From: an uncultured Verrucomicrobia subdivision 3 bacterium
GTDB lineage: Bacteria; Verrucomicrobiota; Verrucomicrobiia; Limisphaerales; UBA11358
DNA: 64,000 nt
Direction of reading: 5' to 3'
NCBI GenBank assembly: GCA_903895255.1
Contig: CAITTG010000122.1
Location: 49,786-113,785 of the forward strand
Shown here: piece after piece, positions 42,646 through 51,410 of the stretch
Position numbering within the stretch: position 1 is the stretch's first letter
How the letters are laid out: each line of letters begins with the position of its first letter
Notes under the pieces: generated by a model
What the model saw: the letters and a program-made list of their open reading frames with translations, nothing else
What the model was told of the DNA's origin: nothing
The model's database searches: none
Made by a program: the position numbers and the translations under genes

Positions 42646-43863
42646 ATGGCTTTAATTGTTCAAAAATATGGCGGCACCTCGGTGGGCAACACCGACCGCA
42701 TCAAGAATGTCGCCGCCCGCGTGGCGAAGTATCGTGCCCAAGGCGACCAGGTGGTCGTGGTGGTCTCCGCCATGAGCGGCGTCACTGACGGCCTCATCAA
42801 GCTGGCCAAGGACATCGCCCCCCTCCCCAGCGAACGCGAAATGGACATGCTCCTGGCCACCGGCGAGCAGCAAACCATCGCGCTCACGGCCATTGCGCTG
42901 CATGCCGCGAATATTCCCGCCATGTCCCTGACCGGCGCCCAGGCTGGCATCGTTACTGACGGCGTGCACACCAAGGCCAAAATTCACAACATCACGCCCA
43001 AGCGCGTGCATGAACTGCTCAAGGCCGGGAATGTGGTCATCGTCGCCGGGTTTCAAGGCGAAACCGAGGATGGCCAGATCACCACCCTGGGTCGCGGAGG
43101 TTCGGACCTGACCGCCATTGCCCTGGCCGCCGCCCTGAAGGCCGACCTGTGCCAGATTTACACCGATGTGGATGGCGTTTACACCGCCGATCCCCGCCTC
43201 GTGCCCAATGCCACCAAGCTGGCCGAGATTTCCTATGATGAAATGCTCGAGCTGGCCAGCCTCGGGGCCAAGGTCATGCAGAGCCGCTCGGTGGAATTTG
43301 CCAAGAAATTTGGCGTCGTGTTTGAAGTCCGCTCCAGTTTGAACGATAATCCAGGAACCATTGTGAAAGAAGAAACGAAAAGCATGGAAGACATCGTCGT
43401 GCGCGGTGTGGCGCTCGATAAAAATCAGGCCAAGGTCACCCTCGTGGGCGTGCCGGACAAACCCGGCGTGGCCGCGCGCATTTTCAAAGCCCTCGGCGAT
43501 GCCACCGTCAACGTGGACATGATCGTCCAGAACATCAGCCACGGCAGCGGCATCCCGGCCACCGACCTCTCCTTCACCGTGGACAAGCCCGACCTGCTCA
43601 AGGCCCAGAAGGTCATTGGCGCCTTGAAATCAGAAATTGGTTTCAAAGATGTGCTCGCGGATGAAAACATCGGCAAGTTATCCATCGTGGGCGTGGGCAT
43701 GAAATCCCACACCGGCGTGGCGGGCAAGATGTTTGACGTATTGGCCCGTGAGGGCGTGAATATCGGAATGATTTCCACCAGCGAGATCAAAATCTCGGTA
43801 ATAATCGACCTCGCCAAGGGCGCGCAGGCCATTGCCGCCGTGCACAAAGCCTTCATTGGCTGA
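42646..43863 (+). CDS. lysC: Aspartokinase
   Basis: 405 aa. IVQKYGGTSVGNTDRI at the start, GRGGSDLTAIALAAALKADLCQIYTDVDGVYTADPR in the middle, and two ACT modules at the C-terminus (VTLVGVPDKPGVAARIF, LSIVGVGMKSHTGVAGKMF). The ATG at 42646 begins the core; the upstream in-frame stretch is unrelated. First step of lysine, threonine and methionine synthesis. Confidence 0.96.
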   Translation: MALIVQKYGGTSVGNTDRIKNVAARVAKYRAQGDQVVVVVSAMSGVTDGLIKLAKDIAPLPSEREMDMLLATGEQQTIALTAIALHAANIPAMSLTGAQAGIVTDGVHTKAKIHNITPKRVHELLKAGNVVIVAGFQGETEDGQITTLGRGGSDLTAIALAAALKADLCQIYTDVDGVYTADPRLVPNATKLAEISYDEMLELASLGAKVMQSRSVEFAKKFGVVFEVRSSLNDNPGTIVKEETKSMEDIVVRGVALDKNQAKVTLVGVPDKPGVAARIFKALGDATVNVDMIVQNISHGSGIPATDLSFTVDKPDLLKAQKVIGALKSEIGFKDVLADENIGKLSIVGVGMKSHTGVAGKMFDVLAREGVNIGMISTSEIKISVIIDLAKGAQAIAAVHKAFIG

Positions 43864-43966
43864 GGCCATCGCTGGCTCGCATCCGCCAGTTAACCGCGGT
43901 TTTTAACGCCAGCGAACCGGACCTCCGGTCTCGCTGGCTATTTTCATGCCCATTCGACTCTCCCGC

Positions 43967-45235
43967 TCAAACCGCTGGCACTGCAATGGCATTATCCCGG
44001 CAAATGTTCCCGTAGATTTCTCCCAAGGGCTTCATGGTGCGGGGCAGCCGGGCGTCGCTGAAGTCCACCCCGATGAGTCCGAATTTCTTGGCATAACCAA
44101 ACTGCCACTCAAAGTTGTCCAGCAGCGACCAGTAGAAAAATCCACGCACATCCACCCCGCGCGCCATCGCCCCGTGCAAGGCCTGGAGATTCTCGCTCAA
44201 ATCCCTCTCGCGAAACGCTTCGTTTGTTGACGCCGAGCCGTGCTCGGTCACATAAATGGGGAGATGATAGAGCCGCTGCATTTCCATCAAAGCGGGCTCC
44301 ATGCCCGAGGGATGGCGCTCAAACATGTCGTCACAATAAACCCCCAGCGCCGCCAGCTTCTCATGGCTGAAACCAAAAGTGGGAATCAGCGGCTGGGTAT
44401 GCCGGTAACGCACCCGTCCGTAATAATTAACTCCGAGAAAGGTGGCCGCCGTCCGGCGCCGCCCCCCCATGAAACTCCGCAGCACAAACCGGTTGAAAAA
44501 TTCATGACTGAGCGCGGCAATCGCCCGATCCCACGGCGCCCAGTGGTGATACGCCTCAAACGCCGTCCAGTTCTTGGAAAAGCCGATTTCCAGTGGCACT
44601 GTCCCCGACCCGATTTGCCGGATGGCCCGGCACACTTTGACGTGCGCGGCCGCCATATTGATGATCACCCGGCGATACCGGCCAAACCGCCATTTCTGCT
44701 CCGGCGGAAATTCCCCGATCAGGTATGAGCATGATGCGTAGGTGTCCGGTTCGTTAAACGTGTTCCAAATCCGCACCCGGCTCCGTAACGCCGTGGCCAG
44801 CTTCGTGGCATAATCGACAAACGCCCCCACCGTGGCGCGATTCAACCAGCCGCCCGCCTGTATGATCCAGAGCGGATTGGAAAAATGATGCAGCACCACC
44901 ATCGGCTCTATCCCGGCCGCCTTCAGCCGGTCCAACTGGTCAATATAACGATCCAGTTCCGCCTGGTTTAGGGGCGCAAATGGACGGTCTTGCAACCGCG
45001 ACCATTCAATCCCCATCCGATAAGCCTTCACCCCCAGCCGGACCATCCATTCAATGTCCTCCGGATAACGGTGATAACTGTCGCACGCAGGATGACAGGT
45101 CCGGCCATCGCGCGCCACATGACTGGTCCATTCGTTGGAAATATGCCCTTCCACCTGCGTCGGCGAGGTGGCTGTCCCCCACAGAAACTGAGGTGGAAAG
45201 CGCAAAACCCCGGATTTTTCGGCGGTGGACGTCAT
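43967..45235 (-). CDS. Glycoside hydrolase family 1
   Basis: 422 aa TIM barrel. FLWGTATSPTQVEG at the start, acid/base E162 in NTFNEPD, nucleophile E331 in YVTEHGSAS, and FYWSLLDNFEWQFGYAKKFGLIGVDF near the end. The nucleophile motif is TEHG instead of the more common TENG. No signal peptide, so cytoplasmic, for example beta-glucosidase or a related beta-glycosidase. Monocistronic on the minus strand. Confidence 0.92.
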   Translation of the reverse strand: MTSTAEKSGVLRFPPQFLWGTATSPTQVEGHISNEWTSHVARDGRTCHPACDSYHRYPEDIEWMVRLGVKAYRMGIEWSRLQDRPFAPLNQAELDRYIDQLDRLKAAGIEPMVVLHHFSNPLWIIQAGGWLNRATVGAFVDYATKLATALRSRVRIWNTFNEPDTYASCSYLIGEFPPEQKWRFGRYRRVIINMAAAHVKVCRAIRQIGSGTVPLEIGFSKNWTAFEAYHHWAPWDRAIAALSHEFFNRFVLRSFMGGRRRTAATFLGVNYYGRVRYRHTQPLIPTFGFSHEKLAALGVYCDDMFERHPSGMEPALMEMQRLYHLPIYVTEHGSASTNEAFRERDLSENLQALHGAMARGVDVRGFFYWSLLDNFEWQFGYAKKFGLIGVDFSDARLPRTMKPLGEIYGNICRDNAIAVPAV

Positions 45236-45499
45236 TTAAAACTGCAAAACATGGGTCAGACCGCCCCTCAGCGTCAAGCCTGCAAAAAGCATCTGCCCTA
45301 ACGGGCGTAGCGTGACCCCGAAGTGCCAATGGCTGCCACCAGAGCGCGAGTCAGTAACTCACAGTACGCTGCCTGGCCGCCCACGCTGCCTTCCCGCGCC
45401 CTGCAAGGCTTGTTAATTAAGCATTCCCACGTTTTTCCGGCAGAATTAAATTTTTGAAGAAAGTTTGAACATATTCCGGGCGTAGTAGTCAAAATTATC
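45236..45499. other. Intergenic stretch upstream of GH1
   Basis: No gene supported in the first part. It includes the promoter region of the GH1 gene and the putative promoter of the structured RNA. TTGAAC at 45465-45470 and TCAAAATTAT at 45489-45498 form a possible -35/-10 pair on the plus strand. Confidence 0.35.
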
Positions 45500-45640
45500 G
45501 CTGACCACGAAATCTTTAGTCGGCGGCGACGACAAACCGACGAAAGATTCTTCAACATCAACGGAGCGGCGTCGCCGTTCGCTCCGGGACATTCTGTCGG
45601 CCGGGGGGCGTGCTTAATCCGCACTCCCCCCGGTTTTTTT
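45500..45640 (+). ncRNA. Candidate structured RNA or leader upstream of the ABC exporter
   Basis: No ORF with an RBS. The region forms a CGGAGC...GCTCCG hairpin around GGCGTCGCCG (45563-45587) and other GC-rich stems (GTCGGCGGCGACGAC), and ends in a strong terminator (45601-45640). A sigma70-like pair just upstream would start transcription near 45500. It may be an independent small RNA or an attenuator for the exporter gene. It does not match the hallmark sequences of 6S, tmRNA, RNase P or SRP RNA that I could recognise. Confidence 0.4.
45601..45640 (+). terminator. Strong intrinsic terminator
   Basis: CCGGGGGGCGTGC at 45601-45613 pairs with GCACTCCCCCCGG at 45621-45633 (loop TTAATCC), followed by a run of seven T on the plus strand. 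It stands 70 bases before the ABC-exporter ATG, so it ends an upstream transcript or attenuates the exporter. Confidence 0.85.
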
Positions 45641-45709
45641 GCTCCGCCAATAGTACTTCCGCCATCGTTAGCTTGTGACCGCCCCGCGACTTTGCCACGC
45701 TTCCCGCCT

Positions 45710-47554
45710 ATGGCGCGTTACGATTCAAGGGGGCGGCCGGACCTGGACCTGCCCAAAGCAAGGCTCAACCGCGAAAATTTGCGCTCCGCCGCCCGGCTGC
45801 TGGCCTATCTGCGACCACACCGCGGCCTCCTGCTGGCCGCCTGCGGTGCATTGATTTTATCGAGCCTGCTCAGCCTGTGCTTCCCCTTTCTGGCCGGCAG
45901 CCTCATGGATGCCGCCACCCCCGGCACCACCGCGCATGTTCCCGCCTATCTCCCGCACAATATCAATTGGGTCGCCCTGCTCATGCTGGCCGTGCTGGCA
46001 GTCCAGGCCACCAGCACCTTTTTCCATTCCACCACCATGACCAAGGTCGGCCAGCGCGCAGTCGCCGATCTGCGCCGGGACACCTACGCACGCCTGATTT
46101 GCCTGCCCATGACCTTCTTTGGCCAGCGCCGGGTGGGCGAACTGAATAGTCGCATCTCGGCGGACCTCACGCAGATTGAGTCCACCCTCATCATGGCCGT
46201 GCCCCAATTCCTTCGCCAGATTCTCCTCTTGCTTGGCGGCATCACGCTCATCGCCGCCACATCTGGCCGGCTGACTCTCATTATGCTGGGATCGATACCG
46301 CCGGTCATCGTGCTGGCAGTAATATTCGGCCGCAAAATGCGGAAGAATTCCCGCGAGGCCCAGGACAAGCTGGCCGAAACGGGCATCATCGTGGAGGAAA
46401 CCCTGCAAGGCATTTTCAACGTGAAAGCCTTCGTCAATGAGGCCTTTGAAATCGGGCGTTACGGCCGGAGCATGGATGCCTACCTGCGGGTGGCGCTGGC
46501 TGGCGCCCGGCTGCGGGGGGCGTTCGTCGCGTTCATCGTCTTCTCCCTGTTCGGCTGCATTGTGCTGGTGTTGTGGTCCGGAGCCTCGCTGTTGCAAAAT
46601 GGCAGTATCACCATCGGACAAATGACCCGGTTTGTGCTCTATACGGCGTTTGTCGCGGGTGCCATGGGGCAGTTTGCCGATCTCTACAGTCAGGTGCAGA
46701 AAGCCGTGGGTGCCACCCAGCGCGTACGCGAATTGTTGCTGGAAAAACCGGAGTTTGCCCCCCCGTCAGGTTCGGTAAATCCGAATAAGGCCGCCACCTT
46801 ACCACCCCTGCGCGGCCAGGTGGAGTTCCAAGACGTCCACTTCCATTACGCCTCCCGACCAGAGGTGGAGGTACTCAAGGGCATCTCCTTCCGCGTTCAG
46901 CCGGGCGAGAAAGTTGCCCTGGTCGGCCCCAGCGGCTCCGGCAAGTCCACCATCATTTCCCTCCTGTTACGGTTTTATGACCCACAAACGGGCAATATCC
47001 GGATGGATGGCCGGCCCGCTCCGGATTATCCCCTTGCCTGGCTGCGCAACCAGATGTCCATTGTCCCGCAGGAGGCCCTGCTCTTTGGGGGAAGTATTTA
47101 TGAAAACATCGCCTACGGCCGCCCGGGTGCCACCGAAGCGGAGATAATGGAGGCTGCGCGCCAGGCGCACGCCCATGAATTCATTGCCCCCTTCCCCGAA
47201 GGCTACCAAACGCTGGTCGGCGAACGCGGCGTGAAACTCTCGGGCGGCCAGCGTCAGCGCGTCGCCATCGCCCGCGCCATCTTGAAAGACCCGGCGATCC
47301 TCATTCTGGATGAAGCCACCAGCTCCTTGGATTCTGAAAGCGAACGCCTCGTGCAACTCGCCCTTGACCGGTTGATGGAGGGCCGCACCACCTTCATCAT
47401 CGCCCACCGCCTGGCCACCGTGCGCCGCGCGGACCGCATCGTCGTCATCCAGGACGGCCGCCTGGTGGAATCCGGCACCCACGCGGAGTTATATCAACGC
47501 GGGGATGGACTGTACCGCCACCTGGCAGAATTGCAGTTTAATGCGAAGGGTTGA
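45710..47554 (+). CDS. ABC exporter, fused permease/ATPase (half-transporter)
   Basis: 614 aa from ATG at 45710; a TTG 18 bases earlier is in frame. Six TM segments (first: GLLLAACGALILSSLLSLCF), then the ATPase with VALVGPSGSGKST, the Q loop VPQEALLFGG, signature KLSGGQRQRVAIARAI, Walker B ILILDEATSSLDSESE and the H loop IIAHRLATVRRAD. ABCB-type lipid/drug exporter; acts as a homodimer. Preceded by a strong terminator and a possible leader RNA. Confidence 0.94.
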   Translation: MARYDSRGRPDLDLPKARLNRENLRSAARLLAYLRPHRGLLLAACGALILSSLLSLCFPFLAGSLMDAATPGTTAHVPAYLPHNINWVALLMLAVLAVQATSTFFHSTTMTKVGQRAVADLRRDTYARLICLPMTFFGQRRVGELNSRISADLTQIESTLIMAVPQFLRQILLLLGGITLIAATSGRLTLIMLGSIPPVIVLAVIFGRKMRKNSREAQDKLAETGIIVEETLQGIFNVKAFVNEAFEIGRYGRSMDAYLRVALAGARLRGAFVAFIVFSLFGCIVLVLWSGASLLQNGSITIGQMTRFVLYTAFVAGAMGQFADLYSQVQKAVGATQRVRELLLEKPEFAPPSGSVNPNKAATLPPLRGQVEFQDVHFHYASRPEVEVLKGISFRVQPGEKVALVGPSGSGKSTIISLLLRFYDPQTGNIRMDGRPAPDYPLAWLRNQMSIVPQEALLFGGSIYENIAYGRPGATEAEIMEAARQAHAHEFIAPFPEGYQTLVGERGVKLSGGQRQRVAIARAILKDPAILILDEATSSLDSESERLVQLALDRLMEGRTTFIIAHRLATVRRADRIVVIQDGRLVESGTHAELYQRGDGLYRHLAELQFNAKG

Positions 47555-47630
47555 GGGGAGCCCCGCCGCCAGCAGGTTTATCACCCGGGTTTAATCCGTG
47601 TTCCAGCGGTGGCCAAACCGCTGCCCCGCC

Positions 47631-48110
47631 TCATGGCTCCGCTTCGACCTCAATGCCCACCTCACAACCCATGTCCACCAGCACCCCAAGGGTCCGCCGG
47701 GTGCAGTCAAAATCCTCCCGCCCAACCCGCGCAATTAATTCAGCGTCGATCTGTTCCCGCGCCGCCGCCTGAACTGCCGCCGCCGCCCGGCCGCGTTCGG
47801 TGAGGGTGACGGTGAGCTTGCGGCGGTCCTCGGGGTCTAACCGGCGTTCGAGGTAGCCACGCAGGACGAGGGTGTCCACCAATTGTCCGGCCGCCTGCTT
47901 GGAAACGCGCAATTCCCGGATGAGTTGGCCCAGCGGAATGCCCTCCGCCCCCAGCGCCAGCCCACCAATGACATATAAGGCGTTGCGTGGCAGATCATCA
48001 TAACCAGCCGCAGCCAGCGACCGCCGCATGGCCAGACCATAGGTGGTCCGCGCATGCCGCAACAGCGCCGGCAACACCAATTCCACCACCATGGGCTGCG
48101 CATCATTCAT
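47631..48110 (-). CDS. MarR-family transcriptional regulator
   Basis: 159 aa. Winged helix with GIPLGQLIRELRVSKQAAGQLVDTLVLRGYLERRLDPEDRRKLTVTLTERGRAA, the MarR recognition helix and wing. Convergent with the ABC exporter (77 bp apart), as many MarR genes are near the exporters they control. A perfect ACAGTC...GACTGT dyad lies 12-32 bases before its start. Confidence 0.92.
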   Translation of the reverse strand: MNDAQPMVVELVLPALLRHARTTYGLAMRRSLAAAGYDDLPRNALYVIGGLALGAEGIPLGQLIRELRVSKQAAGQLVDTLVLRGYLERRLDPEDRRKLTVTLTERGRAAAAVQAAAREQIDAELIARVGREDFDCTRRTLGVLVDMGCEVGIEVEAEP

Positions 48111-48120
48111 AAATACAGCA

Positions 48121-48143
48121 TACAGTCAATAATCCGGACTGTT
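48121..48143. promoter_or_regulatory. Probable MarR operator
   Basis: ACAGTC at 48122-48127 and GACTGT at 48137-48142 form inverted arms with a 9-base spacer, inside AT-rich DNA immediately upstream of the marR start (48110). This size and place fit an autoregulatory MarR site. Confidence 0.5.
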
Positions 48144-48157
48144 AATATAATTGATTA

Positions 48158-48183
48158 ATAAAAAGCCGCTCGCAAGAGCGGCT
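48158..48183 (-). terminator. Intrinsic terminator of the PEP-CTERM gene
   Basis: On the minus strand GCCGCTC-TTGC-GAGCGGC (48165-48182) is followed by TTTTTATTAA. It starts 30 bases downstream of the PEP-CTERM stop codon and separates it from marR. Confidence 0.8.
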
Positions 48184-48212
48184 TGAAACCATGGTTTTAA
48201 GGCGGAAGGCAG

Positions 48213-48887
48213 TTATTTGCGGCGGCGGAAGCCCAACATCGCCAGGGTGCTCAGCACGCCGAAACCACCAATGAAGGCGGAAGGTTCCGGGGTGGGAACC
48301 GGAACGCTGTAATCATAAGTCACTTTGAGCGACCCATCCGTGGTCGCCGTGCCACCAAAAAACAGCCCCGATGCCAGCGAAGTTTGCCCCGAGTAGGTAG
48401 CAGAATCATTGGAAATGGTGACGTTGTAATCACCGCCGCTTTCATAAGCCGCAAAGCCGGAGGTCAATGATTGGGTGCCAACGGTTTGATTGGACACCGG
48501 CGCAAGAATATCAAAACCCGGAGCCAGCGTGCCCGGCCCATCCGAGGCAACAGCCGTGAGGGAGGTCGTCAAACCTGCCGGACCCGTGGCGGTGACGGGA
48601 ATTGAGGCAGAGGCAGAAGTATAAGGCGCGGTGCCACCGGTATTGTTAAAAACTTCCGGCTGCGCATAGATGTCTGAGGTCAAGGTAAACGTGACGCTCT
48701 TGAGGGTTCCCAAAGCCGGGTTGAAAGCCGACAGGGTGAGGATGGTGGAGAACGGCACATTCACCGGTGTTGGTTTCCCGTAACTCGCGGAAAATGATTC
48801 CGATAAATCAGCTTTCGCCTGACCGGCCGCCAATAGCGCGGCCACGGAGGCAAAACCCATGGAGCCTTTGATTATTTTTATATTCAT
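48213..48887 (-). CDS. PEP-CTERM sorted exported protein
   Basis: 224 aa: signal peptide (LLAAGQAKA-DL), a Ser/Thr-rich beta domain (FSTILTLSAF, LKVTYDYSV; choice-of-anchor-like), and a C-terminal sorting signal PTPEPSAFIGGFGVLSTLAMLGFRRRK-type: PEP, hydrophobic segment, basic end (198-224). Such proteins are processed by exosortase at the outer envelope. Its own terminator and an unusually rich upstream regulatory region suggest separate control. Confidence 0.9.
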   Translation of the reverse strand: MNIKIIKGSMGFASVAALLAAGQAKADLSESFSASYGKPTPVNVPFSTILTLSAFNPALGTLKSVTFTLTSDIYAQPEVFNNTGGTAPYTSASASIPVTATGPAGLTTSLTAVASDGPGTLAPGFDILAPVSNQTVGTQSLTSGFAAYESGGDYNVTISNDSATYSGQTSLASGLFFGGTATTDGSLKVTYDYSVPVPTPEPSAFIGGFGVLSTLAMLGFRRRK

Positions 48888-49255
48888 TTATATTTCTAAT
48901 TCGTTTATATGGTTTTATTTGGACAATTCACAAGCCTCATGACCAGGCATGTGTTTGCTTGATCGCGAACTAAATTGGTATTGGCCACGTATCCTCCCTT
49001 TGAAATAGGACTCCGTATCCTAACCATGGTAAATTACACCATCTTGGTTATTTGTCAAATTTGGACCGGCATATTTTTATCTTATTAACCATTTGTGGTT
49101 AATTATTTCAGCAGACTAGGCATTAGTTAAAAGGTTCCAATGGTAGGGGCCACTTATTTCAAGTGGCTGGCAGAAGTTTGAATAAAGTTGGTAGATGGAA
49201 CGCCTGACGAACTCTCAATATTTGACTTTCCGCCCTGTGCTGGCATGGTTAGGTA
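48888..49255. promoter_or_regulatory. Palindrome-rich control region between PEP-CTERM and methyltransferase genes
   Basis: Divergent intergenic region without ORF. ATTAACCATTTGTGGTTAAT at 49084-49103 is a perfect palindrome with 8-base arms; AACCATGGT at 49022-49030 and ACCATCTTGGTT at 49038-49049 carry the same AACCA/TGGTT half-sites. A GCCACTT...AAGTGGC stem is at 49149-49167. Confidence 0.5.
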
Positions 49256-50005
49256 ATGATTGAGCCTTCTCCCTCCCCCCTCTCACCGCATCGTCCGTTG
49301 GCGGAATTTTACGGAGAACCAGCGGGGCGGCAGGACTTTATCAATCAACTATTTGATGAGGCGGCCCCGGATTATGACTGGGTAAGCGCGATGATGTCGT
49401 TTGGCAGCGACCGGTTTTACCGCCGGGACGCCCTGCGCAAGGGGGGGTTGGCGCCCGGCATGCAATTGCTGGATGTGGCGAGCGGCACGGGTTTGATGAT
49501 CTCGGCCGCGCTGGCCCTGGGCCTGGCTCCGCAGCACATTACCGGGGTGGACCCCAGCCGGGGGATGCTGGAGGAGAACCGCAAACGGCATCCCGTAAAA
49601 CTGCTCGAAGGCAAGGGGGACGCTCTGCCCTGCGCCGATGCCTCGTGCGATTTTGTCTCCATGGGTTATGCCCTGCGTCACGTCGAGGATCTTAACCTGC
49701 TGTTCAAAGAATTTCAACGGGTGCTGCGTCCCGGCGGCAAAGTATTGATTCTGGAGATAACCCGCCCGGCCAACCGGCTGGCGCTACCAGTCATGCGTTT
49801 CTACATGCAACAGGTGGTGCCGCGCCTCGGATGGTTGCGCCGGCGCAACCAGTCCACCGCGAAATTAATGCAGTATTACTGGACCACGATTGAAGAATGC
49901 GTGCCGCCGGCGACCATTCTGGCGGCTCTGGCTGGTAGCGGCCTGACCAACGTCCAGCGCACCACCACCGGCGGGGTGCTGAGTGAATATGTGGCCGAAC
50001 GGTGA
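49256..50005 (+). CDS. UbiE/MenG-like SAM-dependent methyltransferase
   Basis: 249 aa. FINQLFDEAAPDYDWVSAMMSFGSDRFYRR and SAM motif LLDVASGTGL (71-80), ALRHVEDLNLLFKEFQRVLRPGGKVLILEIT are diagnostic for the demethylmenaquinone/ubiquinone methyltransferase family. The last part (VPPATILAALAGSGLTNVQRTTTGGVLSEY) is typical. Could act in menaquinone synthesis, but sterol- or other quinone-type variants exist. Confidence 0.87.
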   Translation: MIEPSPSPLSPHRPLAEFYGEPAGRQDFINQLFDEAAPDYDWVSAMMSFGSDRFYRRDALRKGGLAPGMQLLDVASGTGLMISAALALGLAPQHITGVDPSRGMLEENRKRHPVKLLEGKGDALPCADASCDFVSMGYALRHVEDLNLLFKEFQRVLRPGGKVLILEITRPANRLALPVMRFYMQQVVPRLGWLRRRNQSTAKLMQYYWTTIEECVPPATILAALAGSGLTNVQRTTTGGVLSEYVAER

Positions 50006-50182
50006 AGGGCGGATGCCGCCCGTAGCGCAGGTTTCCAAACCTGCTGTGTCGCGGGTTTCGAAACTCGCAGGTCATCCGACTACCTGAGGCGGTGCGCCTT
50101 GCCAATAACCTGCCGGTTTGTAATTCGGCGATACCACAGGCTGGAAAGTTGGCGCTAAGGGACAGTCCATCGCCCAGCGAAA
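50006..50182. repeat. REP-like tandem hairpins
   Basis: GCAGGTTTCCAAACCTGC (50027-50044) and, six bases on, GCGGGTTTCGAAACTCGC (50051-50068), two similar stems with two-base centres. Such paired hairpins are common dispersed elements in this kind of genome. Confidence 0.6.
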
Positions 50183-50220
50183 CCACCCGTGCAGATGGCT
50201 TGCCGCACGGGTGGGGTTTT
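50183..50220 (+). terminator. Hairpin before lpxK, possible terminator
   Basis: CCACCCGTGC (50183-50192) pairs with GCACGGGTGG (50205-50214), followed by GGTTTT. The T tract is short, so it may be a weak terminator of the methyltransferase transcript or another REP element. Confidence 0.5.
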
Positions 50221-50237
50221 GACACACTGAGGGACTG

Positions 50238-51410
50238 ATGCGTGAAAAATTCCGGGTCTGGGCCGAAAGTCTTGAAACCTTCTTCCTCGAAGTCATTTTC
50301 GGGGACCGGCATGACTATAAAGCCCGGCTGACCCGCGCCACGCTGTTTGGCGGCTCCAAAGTCTTCGAAGTGGCAGTCAAAATCCGGCGCTGGCTGTATA
50401 ATTTCCGCATTTTGCGCGACAAAACCCTCGGGGTGCAAGTCATTGCCATTGGCAACCTGACGGTCGGCGGCACCGGCAAAACCCCGGTGGTGGAAAAATT
50501 CGCCCGCGAATTGCGGGATGCCGGCCGCAATGTGGCTATTTTATCGCGCGGCTACCGTTCCAAACCCCGGCCGGTGCATCAAATGTTGCTCAACAAACTG
50601 CTGTTTCGCGAAGACCAGACGCCGCCCCGGGTCGTGTCCGACGGCCGGTCGCTGCTGCTCGATTCCGAAATGGCGGGCGACGAACCGTACATGCTGGCCT
50701 CGAACCTCAAGGACGTGGTGGTGCTGGTGGACAAGGACCGCGTGAAGAGCGGGCGGTATGCGATTGAAAAATTTGGCTGCGACACCTTGTTGCTGGACGA
50801 CGGCTTCCAATACTGGAACCTGCGCGGCCGCCGCCATGACGTGGTGCTGATTGACCGGCAGCAGCCGTTCGGCAACGAGTTTTTGCTGCCGCGCGGAACC
50901 CTGCGGGAGCCGCCGTCGCACCTGGCGCGCGCCCACACGATTTTCATCACCAAAAGCGATGGCAACACCGCCGAACTGCGCCAGCGGATTGCCAAATTGA
51001 ACAACACCGCCGCGGTGATTGAGTGCGTGCACAGTCCGCTCTACCTGGAGGATGTCTTCACCGGCGAGCGCAAGGATCTGTCCTTTCTCAAAGGGCACAA
51101 GGTGGCATCGCTCAGCGGCATTGCCCAGCCGGAAAGTTTTGAGCAGAGCCTGGTCAAGCTGGGGGCCGAGCTGGTGTATGCGAAACGGTTTGCCGATCAT
51201 CACCGCTTCAGCCAGCAGGAGATTTTGAACACGATCAACCGCAGCAAGAAGCGCCAGGCGGACACGATCATCACCACCCAGAAAGACGCCGTGCGGTTCC
51301 CCAAAATCGACCGGCGCGACCTGCCGTTTTATTTCATGCGCGTGGAAATTAAAATCGTCAGTGGGGCGAACGATTTTCAGGATTGCGTGCGCAAAATTTG
51401 CTTTCGCTAA
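50238..51410 (+). CDS. lpxK: Tetraacyldisaccharide 4'-kinase
   Basis: 390 aa. GNLTVGGTGKTPVVEKFARELRD (P-loop at 77-84) and the characteristic ILSRGYRSK, DGFQYWNLRGRRHDVVLID and TTQKDAVRF match LpxK. It phosphorylates the lipid A precursor at the inner membrane. The N-terminal part (to 65) is somewhat longer than usual. Operon with the acyltransferase and heptosyltransferase. Confidence 0.94.
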   Translation: MREKFRVWAESLETFFLEVIFGDRHDYKARLTRATLFGGSKVFEVAVKIRRWLYNFRILRDKTLGVQVIAIGNLTVGGTGKTPVVEKFARELRDAGRNVAILSRGYRSKPRPVHQMLLNKLLFREDQTPPRVVSDGRSLLLDSEMAGDEPYMLASNLKDVVVLVDKDRVKSGRYAIEKFGCDTLLLDDGFQYWNLRGRRHDVVLIDRQQPFGNEFLLPRGTLREPPSHLARAHTIFITKSDGNTAELRQRIAKLNNTAAVIECVHSPLYLEDVFTGERKDLSFLKGHKVASLSGIAQPESFEQSLVKLGAELVYAKRFADHHRFSQQEILNTINRSKKRQADTIITTQKDAVRFPKIDRRDLPFYFMRVEIKIVSGANDFQDCVRKICFR

